Positions 24,581-32,945 are shown, counted from the first letter of the stretch. The stretch: DNA of 64,000 nt from CAVWGP01 sp963754645 (GCA_963754645.1 CAVWGP010000004.1:1-64000), one strand, 5' to 3'. The notes: generated by a model from the letters alone, not told the origin. Numbers and translations are program-made.

Positions 24581-25159
24581 ATGAAGTCAATGCCGTATCG
24601 CCGTCCACGGACCCACCCGTCGCGTCGCGCCGTCGCGGTCCTTTTGGCGCTCCTGATCGTCGGGCTCGCGCCCGCCGCACCCGCCCGCGCGCAGGCCGCT
24701 CTGTTCGAGCCGGTCGCGCGCGTGTTGCAACATCCGCGTTGCACCAACTGCCACGTCGCGGGCGATTTCGTACGCCAGGGCGAACAGGGGCGGCGGCACA
24801 TCCCCAACGTGCAACGCGGCCCGGACAACAAGGGCGTCGGCTTCCAGCGTTGCGGGACGTGCCACGGCGCGGCCAACAACCCGACGACCGGCGTGCCCGG
24901 CGCGCCGAACTGGCAATTTGCGCCGCCCTCGACCAGCGTCGATGGCCTGAGTGCCGGCGACAGTTGCCGCGCCTTGAAAGATCCCGCGCGCAACGGCAAT
25001 CGCTCTGTCGCCGCCGTGATCGAGCACATGCGCAACGACCCGCTGGTGCGCTGGGCCTGGACGCCGGGGCGGGCGCGCAGCGTGCCGCTCCTCGGCCACG
25101 CCGAACTCGTCGCCGCGCTCGAAGCCTGGGCCAATGCCGGTGCCCCCTGCCCGCCGTGA
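24581..25159 (+). CDS. Exported dihaem c-type cytochrome-like protein
   Basis: 192-aa protein with a Sec signal (basic start, VAVLLALLIVGLAPAAPARA, cleavage after RAQA). Two haem-binding motifs are seen, CTNCH and CGTCH, about 45 residues apart; a further conserved WQFAPPSTSVDGLS block and a C-terminal 'GHAELVAALEAWANAGAPC' are present. Related proteins are found near periplasmic oxidoreductases as electron carriers. ATGs at 24581 and 24590 both fit. The gene sits between two copies of the pyrD 3' end, which suggests that it arrived with the duplication. Confidence 0.82.
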   Translation: MKSMPYRRPRTHPSRRAVAVLLALLIVGLAPAAPARAQAALFEPVARVLQHPRCTNCHVAGDFVRQGEQGRRHIPNVQRGPDNKGVGFQRCGTCHGAANNPTTGVPGAPNWQFAPPSTSVDGLSAGDSCRALKDPARNGNRSVAAVIEHMRNDPLVRWAWTPGRARSVPLLGHAELVAALEAWANAGAPCPP

Positions 25160-25170
25160 CCCGGCGGGGC

Positions 25171-25455
25171 GGCGGCCTTTCGGGTGTGCCGCTCAAGGTC
25201 TTGGCGCTCGACGCGCTGCGGGATTTCCGCCGCCTCACCGAGGGGCAAATCCCGCTGATTGGCGTGGGCGGTATCGCTTCGGGCGAGGACGCCTATCGCC
25301 GCATCCGCGCCGGCGCCTGCCTGATCCAGCTCTACACCGCGCTCGTCTACGAAGGCCCGGGTCTCGTGGCGCGCATCAAGCGCGATCTCGCCGGCTTGCT
25401 TCGCCGCGACGGATTCAAGAGTGTGGCCGAGGCAGTCGGCGCCGATGAAAATTGA
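25171..25455 (+). pseudogene. Duplicated 3' fragment of pyrD
   Basis: Remnant of a second dihydroorotate dehydrogenase gene. It encodes only the C-terminal ~94 residues, from GGGLSGVPLKVLALDALRDF to GLLRRDGFKSVAEAVGADEN and a TGA stop. The first 223 bp match copy A in pyrD at about 98 percent; the last ~60 bp differ considerably and read more like the usual PyrD end. No start codon or ribosome binding site is linked to it. It may be the original tail displaced by insertion of the cytochrome cassette. Confidence 0.88.
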
Positions 25456-25558
25456 GCGGGCTTGCGGCGCGCGACACTTTTTCTCTGGGCTGCCACGTCG
25501 CCGCGATTATGTTCTCCGTCCGATGCCCGATGTTGAAACCTGATGCCGGGAGCCGAAA

Positions 25559-25726
25559 ATGACACACCTGCTCGTCCCATCCTTGCTCCTCATCGTTCTT
25601 GTGCTTGCCGGCTGCGGCCGGGGCGAAGATCCGGCGCGCGGCGCCAAGGACGATCTGCGCAGCCTGCGCGACGAGTTGGCGCGGCGCTCGATCGTCATCA
25701 ACACGGAACTGGGCGGACAGCGTTGA
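25559..25726 (+). CDS. Small lipoprotein
   Basis: 55-aa protein with a lipoprotein signal: MTHLLVPSLLLIVLVLAGCG has the lipobox LAGC, so Cys19 would be lipid-modified. The remaining 36 residues are charged and helical (GAKDDLRSLRDELARRS). A CGGGAG site lies about 6 nt before the ATG. It is too short for a family assignment. The methyltransferase gene begins 28 nt later on the same strand. Confidence 0.62.
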   Translation: MTHLLVPSLLLIVLVLAGCGRGEDPARGAKDDLRSLRDELARRSIVINTELGGQR

Positions 25727-25754
25727 CCGATCTCCGCCGGCGGAGACAAGCATC

Positions 25755-26768
25755 ATGAAACCGCTCGACGACGTGCGGCAGATTTCCGCGCTCACCTACG
25801 GCTTCATCGCCTCGAAGGCGTTGTTCGCCGCGCTCGAACTCGATCTGTTCAGCAAAATCGCGCGCGGCGCCGCGACGATCGCGGCGCTTGCCGAAGCCAC
25901 GGGCGTGGCCGCCAACCGGCTTCGCACCTTGTTGACCGCGCTCAAGACCGCGGGCGTGGTGAGCGAAGCCGGCGGCGCATTCGCCAACGCGCCCGCCACG
26001 GCCAACTTTCTCGTCGCCGGCGCGCCCGGCGATTTCCGCGACTATATCCGCGTGGTCAATGGCGGCTTTCTCTACGAAGGCATGCGCCACATCGAGAAGA
26101 GCCTGCGCGGCGAGCGGGTCTTCCCCAACGGCAGTTTTTACGAGGGCATCGTCTATTCCGAGGGCGGCGTCGGCGGCCCGGCTTTCAGCGCAGCGCAGCA
26201 CGCGGGCTCGCTCGGCCCGGCAAAATTGATGGCCAAGCGCGTCAAGCTTGGCGAAGCGGCGAAATTTCTCGATGTCGGCGGCGGCAGCGGCGCCTACAGC
26301 CTGGCGTTCCTGAAGCAGAATCCAAATCTGCGGGCGACGATCCTCGATTTTCCCGAAACCGTCGACACGGCCAAGCGCTATGCCGCCGAGGCCGGGATGA
26401 GCGGCCGCGTCGAACACATCGCCGGCAACGCGATCACGACCGAATGGCCCGCCGGGCAAGACGTGGTGCTCATGTCTTATGTTTGGAGCGCGGTCGGCGC
26501 CGACGACATCGCCGTCCTGGCGCGCCGGGCTTTTGCGGCCCTGAAGCCCGGCGGCCTCGTCCTGGTCCACGATTTCATGGTCGACGACGCGCATGAGGGG
26601 CCGAATTTCGCGGCCTGGTATCTGCTCGCCGCCATGCTCGACAATCCCCGCGCCGAATGTCTTACGCCGGGATTCGTCGAAGGCATCCTGCGCGCCGCCG
26701 GCTTTACCGTCGGCGGCACGGAGCCGATGTTGGATGAGATTACAAGCCTGGCGCGCGCGCGACGCTAG
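25755..26768 (+). CDS. SAM-dependent O-methyltransferase (plant-COMT-like family 2)
   Basis: 337-aa methyltransferase with an N-terminal winged-helix dimerisation domain (FIASKALFAALELDLFSKI, then ALAEATGVAANRLRTLLTAL) and a Rossmann SAM domain with motif I FLDVGGGSGAYSLAFL and a following acidic residue in ILDFPETV. 'LVHDFMVDD' matches the post-motif region of the family. Such enzymes methylate hydroxyls of small aromatics. It is between a small lipoprotein gene and a carbonic anhydrase gene without an obvious pathway. Confidence 0.87.
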   Translation: MKPLDDVRQISALTYGFIASKALFAALELDLFSKIARGAATIAALAEATGVAANRLRTLLTALKTAGVVSEAGGAFANAPATANFLVAGAPGDFRDYIRVVNGGFLYEGMRHIEKSLRGERVFPNGSFYEGIVYSEGGVGGPAFSAAQHAGSLGPAKLMAKRVKLGEAAKFLDVGGGSGAYSLAFLKQNPNLRATILDFPETVDTAKRYAAEAGMSGRVEHIAGNAITTEWPAGQDVVLMSYVWSAVGADDIAVLARRAFAALKPGGLVLVHDFMVDDAHEGPNFAAWYLLAAMLDNPRAECLTPGFVEGILRAAGFTVGGTEPMLDEITSLARARR

Positions 26769-26796
26769 CGACCCACATTTCAACCCGGATTGCCAC

Positions 26797-27435
26797 ATGA
26801 CACTTCCGCATCGCTTGATCGACGGCTATCGCAGTTTTCGCGAGACCCGGCTGCCGATCGAGCAAAACCGCTATCGCGAGCTCGCCGATAGCGGGCAGCA
26901 GCCTGAAATCATGGTGATCGGCTGCAGCAACTCGCGGGTTTCGCCGGAGGTCATTTTCGACGCGCGCCCGGGCGAGCTGTTCGTGGTGCGCAACGTGGCC
27001 AATCTGGTGCCGCCGTATATGCCGTCCGGGCTCACGCACGGCGTGTCGGCGGCACTGGAGTTCGCCGTCATGGCGCTGCGCGTCAAGCACATCGTCGTGC
27101 TCGGTCATGCGCGGTGCGGCGGCATTCGGGCCTCGGTCGAGCAGGAGAAGCCGCTGTCGCCGGGCGATTTCGTCGGAAAATGGATGGCGCTGGTCGCGCC
27201 CGCGGTGGCGCAGGTGGGCGCGCGCGGCGATCGTCCGCTGGCGGAATATCTTTCCCAACTCGAGCAAGCCTCGATCGTGAAGACGCTCGACAATCTGACG
27301 ACGTTTCCCTGCGTGCGCATTCTGACCGAGCGGCAAAAGCTTCAGCTCCACGCCGCCTATTTCGATGTTGCCACCGGCCAGCTTCAATTTCACGACCGGC
27401 AATCCGGACAATTCGTGCCGGCCGCGACAGCGTAA
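26797..27435 (+). CDS. Beta-class carbonic anhydrase with altered catalytic dyad
   Basis: 212-aa beta carbonic anhydrase, converting CO2 and bicarbonate. Zinc ligands are Cys43 in IGCSNSRVSP, His104 and Cys107 in VLGHARCGGI. In the CxDxR motif the catalytic Asp is replaced: Asn45 (codon AAC) precedes the conserved Arg47, so the Asp-Arg dyad that opens type I enzymes is missing. The rest, including VVRNVANLVPPY and SAALEFAVMALRVKHIVVLGH, is normal. The gene may be less active, or use another mechanism. An HD-domain gene follows 24 nt downstream. Confidence 0.87.
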   Translation: MTLPHRLIDGYRSFRETRLPIEQNRYRELADSGQQPEIMVIGCSNSRVSPEVIFDARPGELFVVRNVANLVPPYMPSGLTHGVSAALEFAVMALRVKHIVVLGHARCGGIRASVEQEKPLSPGDFVGKWMALVAPAVAQVGARGDRPLAEYLSQLEQASIVKTLDNLTTFPCVRILTERQKLQLHAAYFDVATGQLQFHDRQSGQFVPAATA

Positions 27436-27459
27436 GACGGGCTGCCATCGGAGACTGCC

Positions 27460-27999
27460 ATGACCGCCGCGCACGATCTCGTCCGGTTCGCCCAAGCGCT
27501 CGATTTCGCCGCGCGCCGCCATGTCCATCAGCGCCGCAAGGGCGAGGCGGCCGAGCCCTATATCAACCATCTCGCCGAGGTGACCGCGCTGGTCGCCGAC
27601 GCGACCGGCGGCAAAGACGCCGATGTCCTGCTCGCCGCCCTGTTGCACGATTCGATCGAAGATGTCGGCGTGACGCGCGCGGAAATCGAGGCGCTGTTCG
27701 GCGAGGGCGTGGCGGCGCTGGTATCCGAAGTCACCGACGACACGACCATCCCCAAGGCGGCGCGCAAGCGTAAGCAAGTCGAAAAAGCGGCGAAATCGTC
27801 GAGTCGCGCCAAGTTGATCAAGTGGGCCGACAAGACGAGCAATCTGCGTTCGATCGCGCAAAGTCCGCCGCCGGATTGGAGCGAGACGCGCAAGCGCGAA
27901 TATTTCGCCTGGGCGCGCGAAGTGGTCGAAGCCGCGGGCCCGGTGGAGCCGGGACTGGAGCGGCAGTTTTGGGAGGCGTACGAGAAAGGCGCTAAATAG
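27460..27999 (+). CDS. HD-domain hydrolase, Mesh1/small SpoT-like
   Basis: 179-aa HD_4 domain protein similar to the stand-alone (p)ppGpp/NADPH hydrolase group (Mesh1). Metal-binding motifs are seen: HVHQRRKGEAAEPYINHL with the first His, LLAALLHDSIEDVGVT with the HD pair and EDxxxT, and a later KWADKTSNLRSIA. The N-terminal (p)ppGpp hydrolase motif with Arg is present (QRRKG). No synthetase domain. Substrate could be ppGpp or a related nucleotide. It ends overlapping the convergent FAD monooxygenase gene by 8 nt. Confidence 0.85.
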   Translation: MTAAHDLVRFAQALDFAARRHVHQRRKGEAAEPYINHLAEVTALVADATGGKDADVLLAALLHDSIEDVGVTRAEIEALFGEGVAALVSEVTDDTTIPKAARKRKQVEKAAKSSSRAKLIKWADKTSNLRSIAQSPPPDWSETRKREYFAWAREVVEAAGPVEPGLERQFWEAYEKGAK

Positions 28000-29639
28000 G
28001 CGATGGTTCCGCCGCTCGCGCCAAGGCGCGTTTCAGCCCCGCGGCGATGGCGTCTGGCTCGCCTGCGGGCAAATGTGCGGCGATGTGATGATCCGGGCGC
28101 AGCAGGACAAAATGGCCCGGTTTCGCCTGCAGCATGTCGGCGAGCGTGCCGTCGGGATCGCGGATCGTGCCGAGGCCGTCGGCGGCGCGATCGACGGCGT
28201 AGCAGTCGAACGGCGCCTTCGATGCAAGCACGGCGAGCGCGGCGGCATGCCGCGTGTCGCCGGGCGCGAACCACAGTCCGAGGAATTTCGTGCCGCCGCG
28301 GGCGAGATCGACGAGATGGCCCGGCGTGCCGTCGGCGAGCATGATCGCCGCATTCGGCGCCGCGCCGCCGCCCGACGAGGTCAAGGGCGAAGCAGGGTAG
28401 GCGAAGGGATCGGAGAGCCGGCCGCCGTTGATGAGCGCGCGCGCGAAGGGGTGCGAGCGCGCCAGGCTCAAAACCGCCTTGCGCAAAACGCGTTCGGCCG
28501 CGCTTTCCGGATGCATGAAACGGCCGGCACGCGTGGTGAGCCGGATATTGTGCGCCGCCGCCGGCCGGCGCTCGGCGTTGTAGCTGTCGAGCAGCCGCTC
28601 CGGCGCCTGGCCGGCGAGCACGAGCGCCAATTTCCAAACCAGGTTTTCAGCGTCCTGGATGCCGCTGTTGCCGCCGCGCGCGCCGAACGGACTCATCAAG
28701 TGGGCGGCGTCGCCGAGAAAGAACACGCGGCCGTGGCGCAGTTTGCCGAGCAGGAAGGTGCGGTAATTCCACGGCCCCACCCACACGATCTCGAATTCCC
28801 GCTCGGGTCCGAGCATGCCGGCGATGCGCGCGCGCGCCACGGCGGGGTCGCTGACATGGGCGGGGTCGCTGTCGGGCGCCATCTGGAAATCGAGGCGCCA
28901 CACATTGTCGGCCATGAGATGGCGCCACACGCCGCGGCCGTCGTTGAACGGCGCGTCGATCCAGATCCAGCGCTCGGGCGCGATGTCGTCCTTGAAGCGC
29001 ACGTCGGTGATGCACCAGCGGTCCGATTTCACCTCCATCGCCGGATCGAGGCCGAGGGCGCGGCGCACGGCGCTGTTGGCGCCGTCGCAGGCGAGGACCC
29101 AATCGGCGTCAAGCTCGTAGCGCCCGTCCGGAGTTCTCGACATCGAGCACGACGCCGTTGGCCGCTTGCCGGCAACCGACGACGGCGTTGCGCCAGCGCA
29201 GCTCGGTCAGGCCGAGCTCGCGGATGCGGTCGACCAGGAACCACTCGGTGTAATATTGCTGGATGTTGATGAAGGCCGGCTGCTTGTCGCGCGGGTCGGG
29301 ATCGAGGTTGAAGCGGTAAAGCTCGTCGTTGCCGGAGAAGACGCGGCCGACCGACCAGGTCGTGCCCTTCGCCTTGAAGCGCTCGTAAATTCCGAGCCGG
29401 TCGAATATCTGCAGCGACTTGCGCGCCATGCAGATGCCGCGGCTCGAAAAGCCGCGCACGCCCACGGTGTCGTCGTCGTCGAGCAGGACGGTGGCGATGC
29501 CGCGCGCGGCGAAATCGCAGGCGGCGGCAAGGCCGGTGAGGCCGCCGCCGACGATGACGATGGGATAGCGCCGCCGCTCGCCGCGCGCGATTTCGGGCGG
29601 CGTGACATAGTCGAACACCGGCAAGTCGTAGCCGGACAT
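27992..29639 (-). pseudogene. FAD-dependent aromatic monooxygenase, broken by a +1 frameshift
   Basis: Group A flavin monooxygenase of the PheA/TfdB-like type. The first part (MSGYDLPVFDYVTP, VIVGGGLTGLAAACDFA for FAD, then RGFSSRGICMARKSL) stays in frame to VVLDVEN. The second part, beginning 'TPDGRYELDADWVLACDG' (the DG motif), and later 'GRVFFLGDAAHLMSPFGARGG' (GD motif), is in the next frame. Removing one of the two T's at 29134-29135 joins them (V-E-T-P-D-G-R). About 548 aa would be normal length. I take the start as ATG 29639; a TTG at 29672 is possible. It ends overlapping the HD gene. Confidence 0.83.
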
Positions 29640-29772
29640 ATCGGCCGTCGCGTTGCGCCGAGTTTCGTTCAATTGCGGACACCGAATTGCGCTGCCGACA
29701 TTCTAGCCATGCCGCACAGCGAGAAAAGCGGTGCGAGCGAAAGAATATCGGATATGATCCGCAGCGATAGTC

Positions 29773-29795
29773 GGGGCGGGTCTTAGACCCGCCCC
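29773..29795. repeat. Short palindromic element, copy 2
   Basis: GGGGCGGGTC, loop TTA, GACCCGCCCC: identical arms to the element inside pyrD at 24030. It lies in the 192-bp gap between the divergent FAD monooxygenase and thioesterase genes. Confidence 0.85.
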
Positions 29796-29831
29796 TGCGC
29801 ATGTAACCGGAAAAGCGAAGCGAGGCGGGCG

Positions 29832-30251
29832 TTGCGCGTTTACAAGGGTAAATTCAAGGTCGAATGGGCGCATTGCGATGCGGCGGGCATCGTCTTCTAT
29901 CCGCATTTTTACATGCTGTTCGATCAAGCGAGCGAGCGGCTGTTCTCGGCCAATGGCCTGTCCTATGCCGAGCTGAAACGCGATTTCGACGCGCCCGGTC
30001 TGCCGCTGCTCGAAACCGGCGCGAAATACGCCAATGCCTGCCGCCTGGGCGACGAACTCGCGATCGAAAGCTGGGTCGAATCCTGGGACGGCAAGACTTT
30101 CGTCGTCAAGCACAAGCTCACCCACGCCGACGGCCGTCCCGCGCTCGAAGGCTTCGAACGCCGCGTCTGGATCAAAAGCGACGCGACGCGGCCGGCCGGT
30201 TTCCGCGCCGCCGAAGTGCCCGAGGCGGCCAAGGCCCGGTTTGTCGAATGA
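29832..30251 (+). CDS. Acyl-CoA thioesterase (4-hydroxybenzoyl-CoA thioesterase type)
   Basis: 139-aa hot-dog-fold thioesterase. FKVEWAHCDAAGIVFYPHFY carries the catalytic Asp and the family motif WxHxDxxGIVFY at the N-terminus; the remaining strands (VESWDGKTFVVKHKLTH) are typical. The start is TTG at 29832 with GAGG 6 nt upstream. It overlaps the next gene by four bases (ATGA), so translation is coupled. The acyl group is unknown; hydroxybenzoyl-CoA is one possibility given the neighbouring aromatic monooxygenase remnant. Confidence 0.83.
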   Translation: MRVYKGKFKVEWAHCDAAGIVFYPHFYMLFDQASERLFSANGLSYAELKRDFDAPGLPLLETGAKYANACRLGDELAIESWVESWDGKTFVVKHKLTHADGRPALEGFERRVWIKSDATRPAGFRAAEVPEAAKARFVE

Positions 30252-30877
30252 CGGCGCCGCTGCGTTTCGCCTTCAACGCGGATTTCGCGCCCTATGCCTG
30301 GAGCGACGACGGCAAGCCGCGCGGGCTCGTCATCGAGCGCATCGCGCGAGCTTGTTCCGGTTGGCGCATCGATTGGATCGGCCTCGGCCAAAGCGCGCTT
30401 TTTCCCGCGCTCGCCGGCGGCGCGGTCGACGCAATCGCGGGCACTGGCGTCTCGGCGGCGCGCGGCGAGCTTGCCTTTTCCGTACCCATCGCCGCCAGCG
30501 GCGGCGCCTGGTTCGTGCCGCGCGACCGCGCTTGGCCCGACGATGACGCGCTTGCCGGCGCCGCCGGCCTAGGCCTGCGCGCGGCAACGCCGCGCATCGG
30601 GCCGCTTCATGCCGCGATCGCGCGGCTGTTTCCCGCGCTTGCCTTGATCGATGCCGCCGGCTACCGCGATGCGCTGTCCGCCGCGCTCGACGGGCGCGCC
30701 GATGCGGCGGCGCTCAATGTCGATGTCGGTTGGCTTCAAGCCGAGCGCGATTTTCCCGATCGCTTCCGCAAGCCCACACGCTGTTTCATCGATATCCCGC
30801 TGGCCCTCGCCATGCGCCGCGACCGCGCGGCGGAGGTCATGCCGCGGTTCAACGAAGCGTTGGCAAATTCAGCCTAG
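30248..30877 (+). CDS. Solute-binding-protein-like domain protein without signal peptide
   Basis: 209-aa protein with the fold of a bacterial extracellular solute-binding protein family 3 domain: RFAFNADFAPYAWSDDGKPR and GLVIERIA resemble the ligand-pocket start, followed by the expected DAIAGTGVSAARGELAFSVP and 'RADAAALNVDVG'. There is no signal peptide, unlike transport receptors. It overlaps the thioesterase gene (ATGA), and ends near a convergent small gene. It may be a cytoplasmic binding protein; the ligand is unknown. Confidence 0.62.
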   Translation: MTAPLRFAFNADFAPYAWSDDGKPRGLVIERIARACSGWRIDWIGLGQSALFPALAGGAVDAIAGTGVSAARGELAFSVPIAASGGAWFVPRDRAWPDDDALAGAAGLGLRAATPRIGPLHAAIARLFPALALIDAAGYRDALSAALDGRADAAALNVDVGWLQAERDFPDRFRKPTRCFIDIPLALAMRRDRAAEVMPRFNEALANSA

Positions 30878-30890
30878 CACGACCGCCGAT

Positions 30891-31067
30891 CTATTTCAGC
30901 GCGTCGGCGTTTGCGGGCGGCAGGCAGGCCGCGCCTTGACAGTTTGCGGTCCGCGCATTGCTCCTATCGTCGCGCGCGGCGGGGCCGATCGCCATAATTC
31001 CGATCACGGCCGCGCTCAGGAGCAGGAGGTACACGCGTGGATTGATTCGGATGCGGCTCATGGGCAT
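30891..31067 (-). CDS. Small exported or membrane-anchored protein
   Basis: 58-aa open frame on the minus strand, ATG at 31067 (second ATG at 31061) and TAG at 30891. It encodes a hydrophobic helix VYLLLLSAAVIGIMAIGP followed by a short tail with two cysteines (NCQGAACLPP), as in small periplasmic proteins. It is convergent with the solute-binding-like gene. Supported only by its coding potential and signal-like helix. Confidence 0.45.
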   Translation of the reverse strand: MPMSRIRINPRVYLLLLSAAVIGIMAIGPAARDDRSNARTANCQGAACLPPANADALK

Positions 31068-31140
31068 TCGATAAAACGATCGGGTTGTCGTGCAAGCGAT
31101 TTCGGCGCCGCAAGGTTTCGTTCATCCGGATTAAGAATCG

Positions 31141-31169
31141 TTGAAATTCCGGCGCGTTAACTCTAGTTT
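31141..31169 (+). promoter_or_regulatory. Sigma70-type promoter for the DUF1330 gene
   Basis: TTGAAA (31141-31146), 17-nt spacer, TAGTTT (31164-31169). Transcription would begin near 31176, about 33 nt before the DUF1330 ATG. Predicted from consensus only. Confidence 0.45.
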
Positions 31170-31208
31170 CCGCCGCCGCCGAATTTTCTCGGCCCGTGGA
31201 GGACAAGA

Positions 31209-31499
31209 ATGCCCGCCTACCTGTTGGCTAAAATCCAGATTACCGACGCCGAGAAAATCAAAGCGTATCAAGCGGCAACGCCGGCGGCGGTGCAGAAATA
31301 CGGCGGCCGCTTCGTCGTGCGCGGCGGCGACAAGGTGACGGTCGAGGGCAAGGACGAAAAGCGCCGCGTGGTGCTGATCGAATTCGCCGATATGCAAAAG
31401 GCCAAGTCCTTTTGGGATTCGCCGGAATATCAAGCCTGTATCAAGCTGCGCGAGGGCGCCGCGATCTTCGATGCGATGATTCTCGACGGCGTCCAATAG
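31209..31499 (+). CDS. DUF1330 family protein
   Basis: 96-aa ferredoxin-like fold protein of the DUF1330 family (dimeric alpha-beta barrel relatives of ABM domains, function unknown). Typical pieces: YLLAKIQITDAEKIKAYQAA, KYGGRFVVRGGDKVTVEG, VVLIEFADMQKAKSFWDSP and 'YQACIKLREGAA'. It stands alone behind its own likely promoter. A GGAGG site lies about 9 nt upstream of the ATG. Confidence 0.88.
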   Translation: MPAYLLAKIQITDAEKIKAYQAATPAAVQKYGGRFVVRGGDKVTVEGKDEKRRVVLIEFADMQKAKSFWDSPEYQACIKLREGAAIFDAMILDGVQ

Positions 31500-31594
31500 A
31501 GCGCCGGGCCGGCCGCCCGCGCGGGGTAATTCGTTCTTAATCGCGATTTACTAGTTTCCGCCCACGGGCGTCTCGCCCGGCCATTGGAGCATGG

Positions 31595-32842
31595 ATGGGC
31601 GGAATTCTTGCAAGGTTGGGCCGTGGGCTCCGCGACGGTACGTGGGTGGCGCCGCGGCGCATCCGCGTCTATGGGTTGATGTTCATTGTCGCTTTTGCGA
31701 TCGCGCTGATCGAACTCGTCGCCACCGCGAACGGGATTAATGATCGCCTTGGCCGGCCGATCGGCACCGATTTTTCCAATATCTACGCCGCGGGCACCTA
31801 TGCGATCGAGGGCGACGGTCTTTCGCCGTTCGACCCGGAACGCCAGTTTACGCGCGAGAAGACGATCTTCGGCCCGAAAACGATGTTTTTCGGCTGGCAC
31901 TATCCGCCGTTTTTTCTGCTCCTGGCGGGCGCCTTGGCGATGCTGCCCTATCTGCTCGCTCTGTTCGTGTGGCAGGCCGCGACTTTGGCGCTTTACGTCA
32001 CCGCGATGCGCAAAGTTCTGCCGCGGGCCGAGGTCATTGTCCCCGCGCTCGCGTTTCCGGCGGTATTCATCAACCTCGCGCATGGCCACAATGGCTTCCT
32101 CACCGCGGCGCTGTTTGCCGGCGCGCTACTGTTGCTCGACCGTCGCCCGATCTTCGCCGGGATCATGATCGGGCTGCTCGCCTACAAGCCGCAATTCGGC
32201 GTGCTCATCCCGCTGGTCTTGGTCGCGACCGGCCGCTGGCCCGTCGCCGCCGCGGCGACCGCGACTGTGCTGGCCCTGTCCGCGATCGTCACCGTCGTTT
32301 TCAGCGTCGATGTCTGGCACGCTTTCCTGGCATCGACCGAATTTTCGCGCAAGGTCGTGCTCGAGGCGGGCAGCACCGGCTGGCACAAAATCCAAAGCGT
32401 GTTCTCCGTGGCGCGGATGTGGGGCGGCTCGATTTCGCTTTCCTATGCGGCGCAGGGCACCGTCACGCTCTTGCTGGCCGGCGCCGTCATCTGGCTGTGG
32501 CGCTCGCAGGCGGCGCATGCGCTTAAGGCTGCCGCCCTGTTGATTGCCGCGCTCCTCGCGACTCCGTACAGCTTGGACTACGACCTGGTGGTGATGGCGC
32601 CGGCGATCGCCTTCTTCGTCGCGCACGGTCTGGCGCAAGGCTTCCGGCCCTGGGAGAAGAGCCTGTTGGCCTTCGCCTGGGCCACGCCGGTGGCGGCGCG
32701 CACCGTCGCCATGCATACATTCGTGCCGATCAGCGTGCTTGCAATGCTGGCGCTCATGTTGCTCATCTTGCACCGCGCCGTTCACGATCTTGCCTTGGCG
32801 CGCAACAGCCCGAATCACGCTGTGCCAGCCGCGTCATATTGA
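31595..32842 (+). CDS. GT87 family integral-membrane glycosyltransferase (DUF2029)
   Basis: 415-aa polytopic membrane protein of the GT-C class, GT87 (related to polyprenol-phosphate-mannose-dependent mannosyltransferases). After a first TM helix (YGLMFIVAFAIALIELVA) the periplasmic loop carries the catalytic-type motif IGTDFSNIYAAGTYA. About nine to ten further hydrophobic helices follow (e.g. FFLLLAGALAMLPYLLALFV). It would transfer a sugar from a lipid-linked donor in the periplasm. The ATG is in a promoter-less region after an 80-nt gap; a terminator-like hairpin lies 58 nt after its stop. Confidence 0.85.
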   Translation: MGGILARLGRGLRDGTWVAPRRIRVYGLMFIVAFAIALIELVATANGINDRLGRPIGTDFSNIYAAGTYAIEGDGLSPFDPERQFTREKTIFGPKTMFFGWHYPPFFLLLAGALAMLPYLLALFVWQAATLALYVTAMRKVLPRAEVIVPALAFPAVFINLAHGHNGFLTAALFAGALLLLDRRPIFAGIMIGLLAYKPQFGVLIPLVLVATGRWPVAAAATATVLALSAIVTVVFSVDVWHAFLASTEFSRKVVLEAGSTGWHKIQSVFSVARMWGGSISLSYAAQGTVTLLLAGAVIWLWRSQAAHALKAAALLIAALLATPYSLDYDLVVMAPAIAFFVAHGLAQGFRPWEKSLLAFAWATPVAARTVAMHTFVPISVLAMLALMLLILHRAVHDLALARNSPNHAVPAASY

Positions 32843-32856
32843 GCCGGGGCAAGCGG

Positions 32857-32885
32857 TTGACAGGGCATGGGCCGTTTCCTATGGT
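32857..32885 (+). promoter_or_regulatory. Strong sigma70-type promoter for rpmJ
   Basis: TTGACA (32857-32862), 17-nt spacer and TATGGT (32880-32885). The start site should be near 32892, giving a leader of about 54 nt before rpmJ. The -35 is a perfect consensus and -10 matches four of six. The same -10 sequence occurs ahead of msrP. Confidence 0.6.
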
Positions 32886-32899
32886 CCGCCGCGATATTT

Positions 32900-32933
32900 C
32901 GGCCGCCCAGCCTTCCGGCGGCCGGTTTTGTTT
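32900..32933 (+). terminator. Rho-independent-like hairpin in the rpmJ leader
   Basis: CGGCCGCC (32900-32907) pairs perfectly with GGCGGCCG (32917-32924), 9-nt loop, then GTTTTGTTT. It sits between the likely rpmJ promoter and its ATG, so it could either end the GT87 transcript or attenuate rpmJ expression. Confidence 0.6.
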
Positions 32934-32945
32934 GGGATTGAAGCC

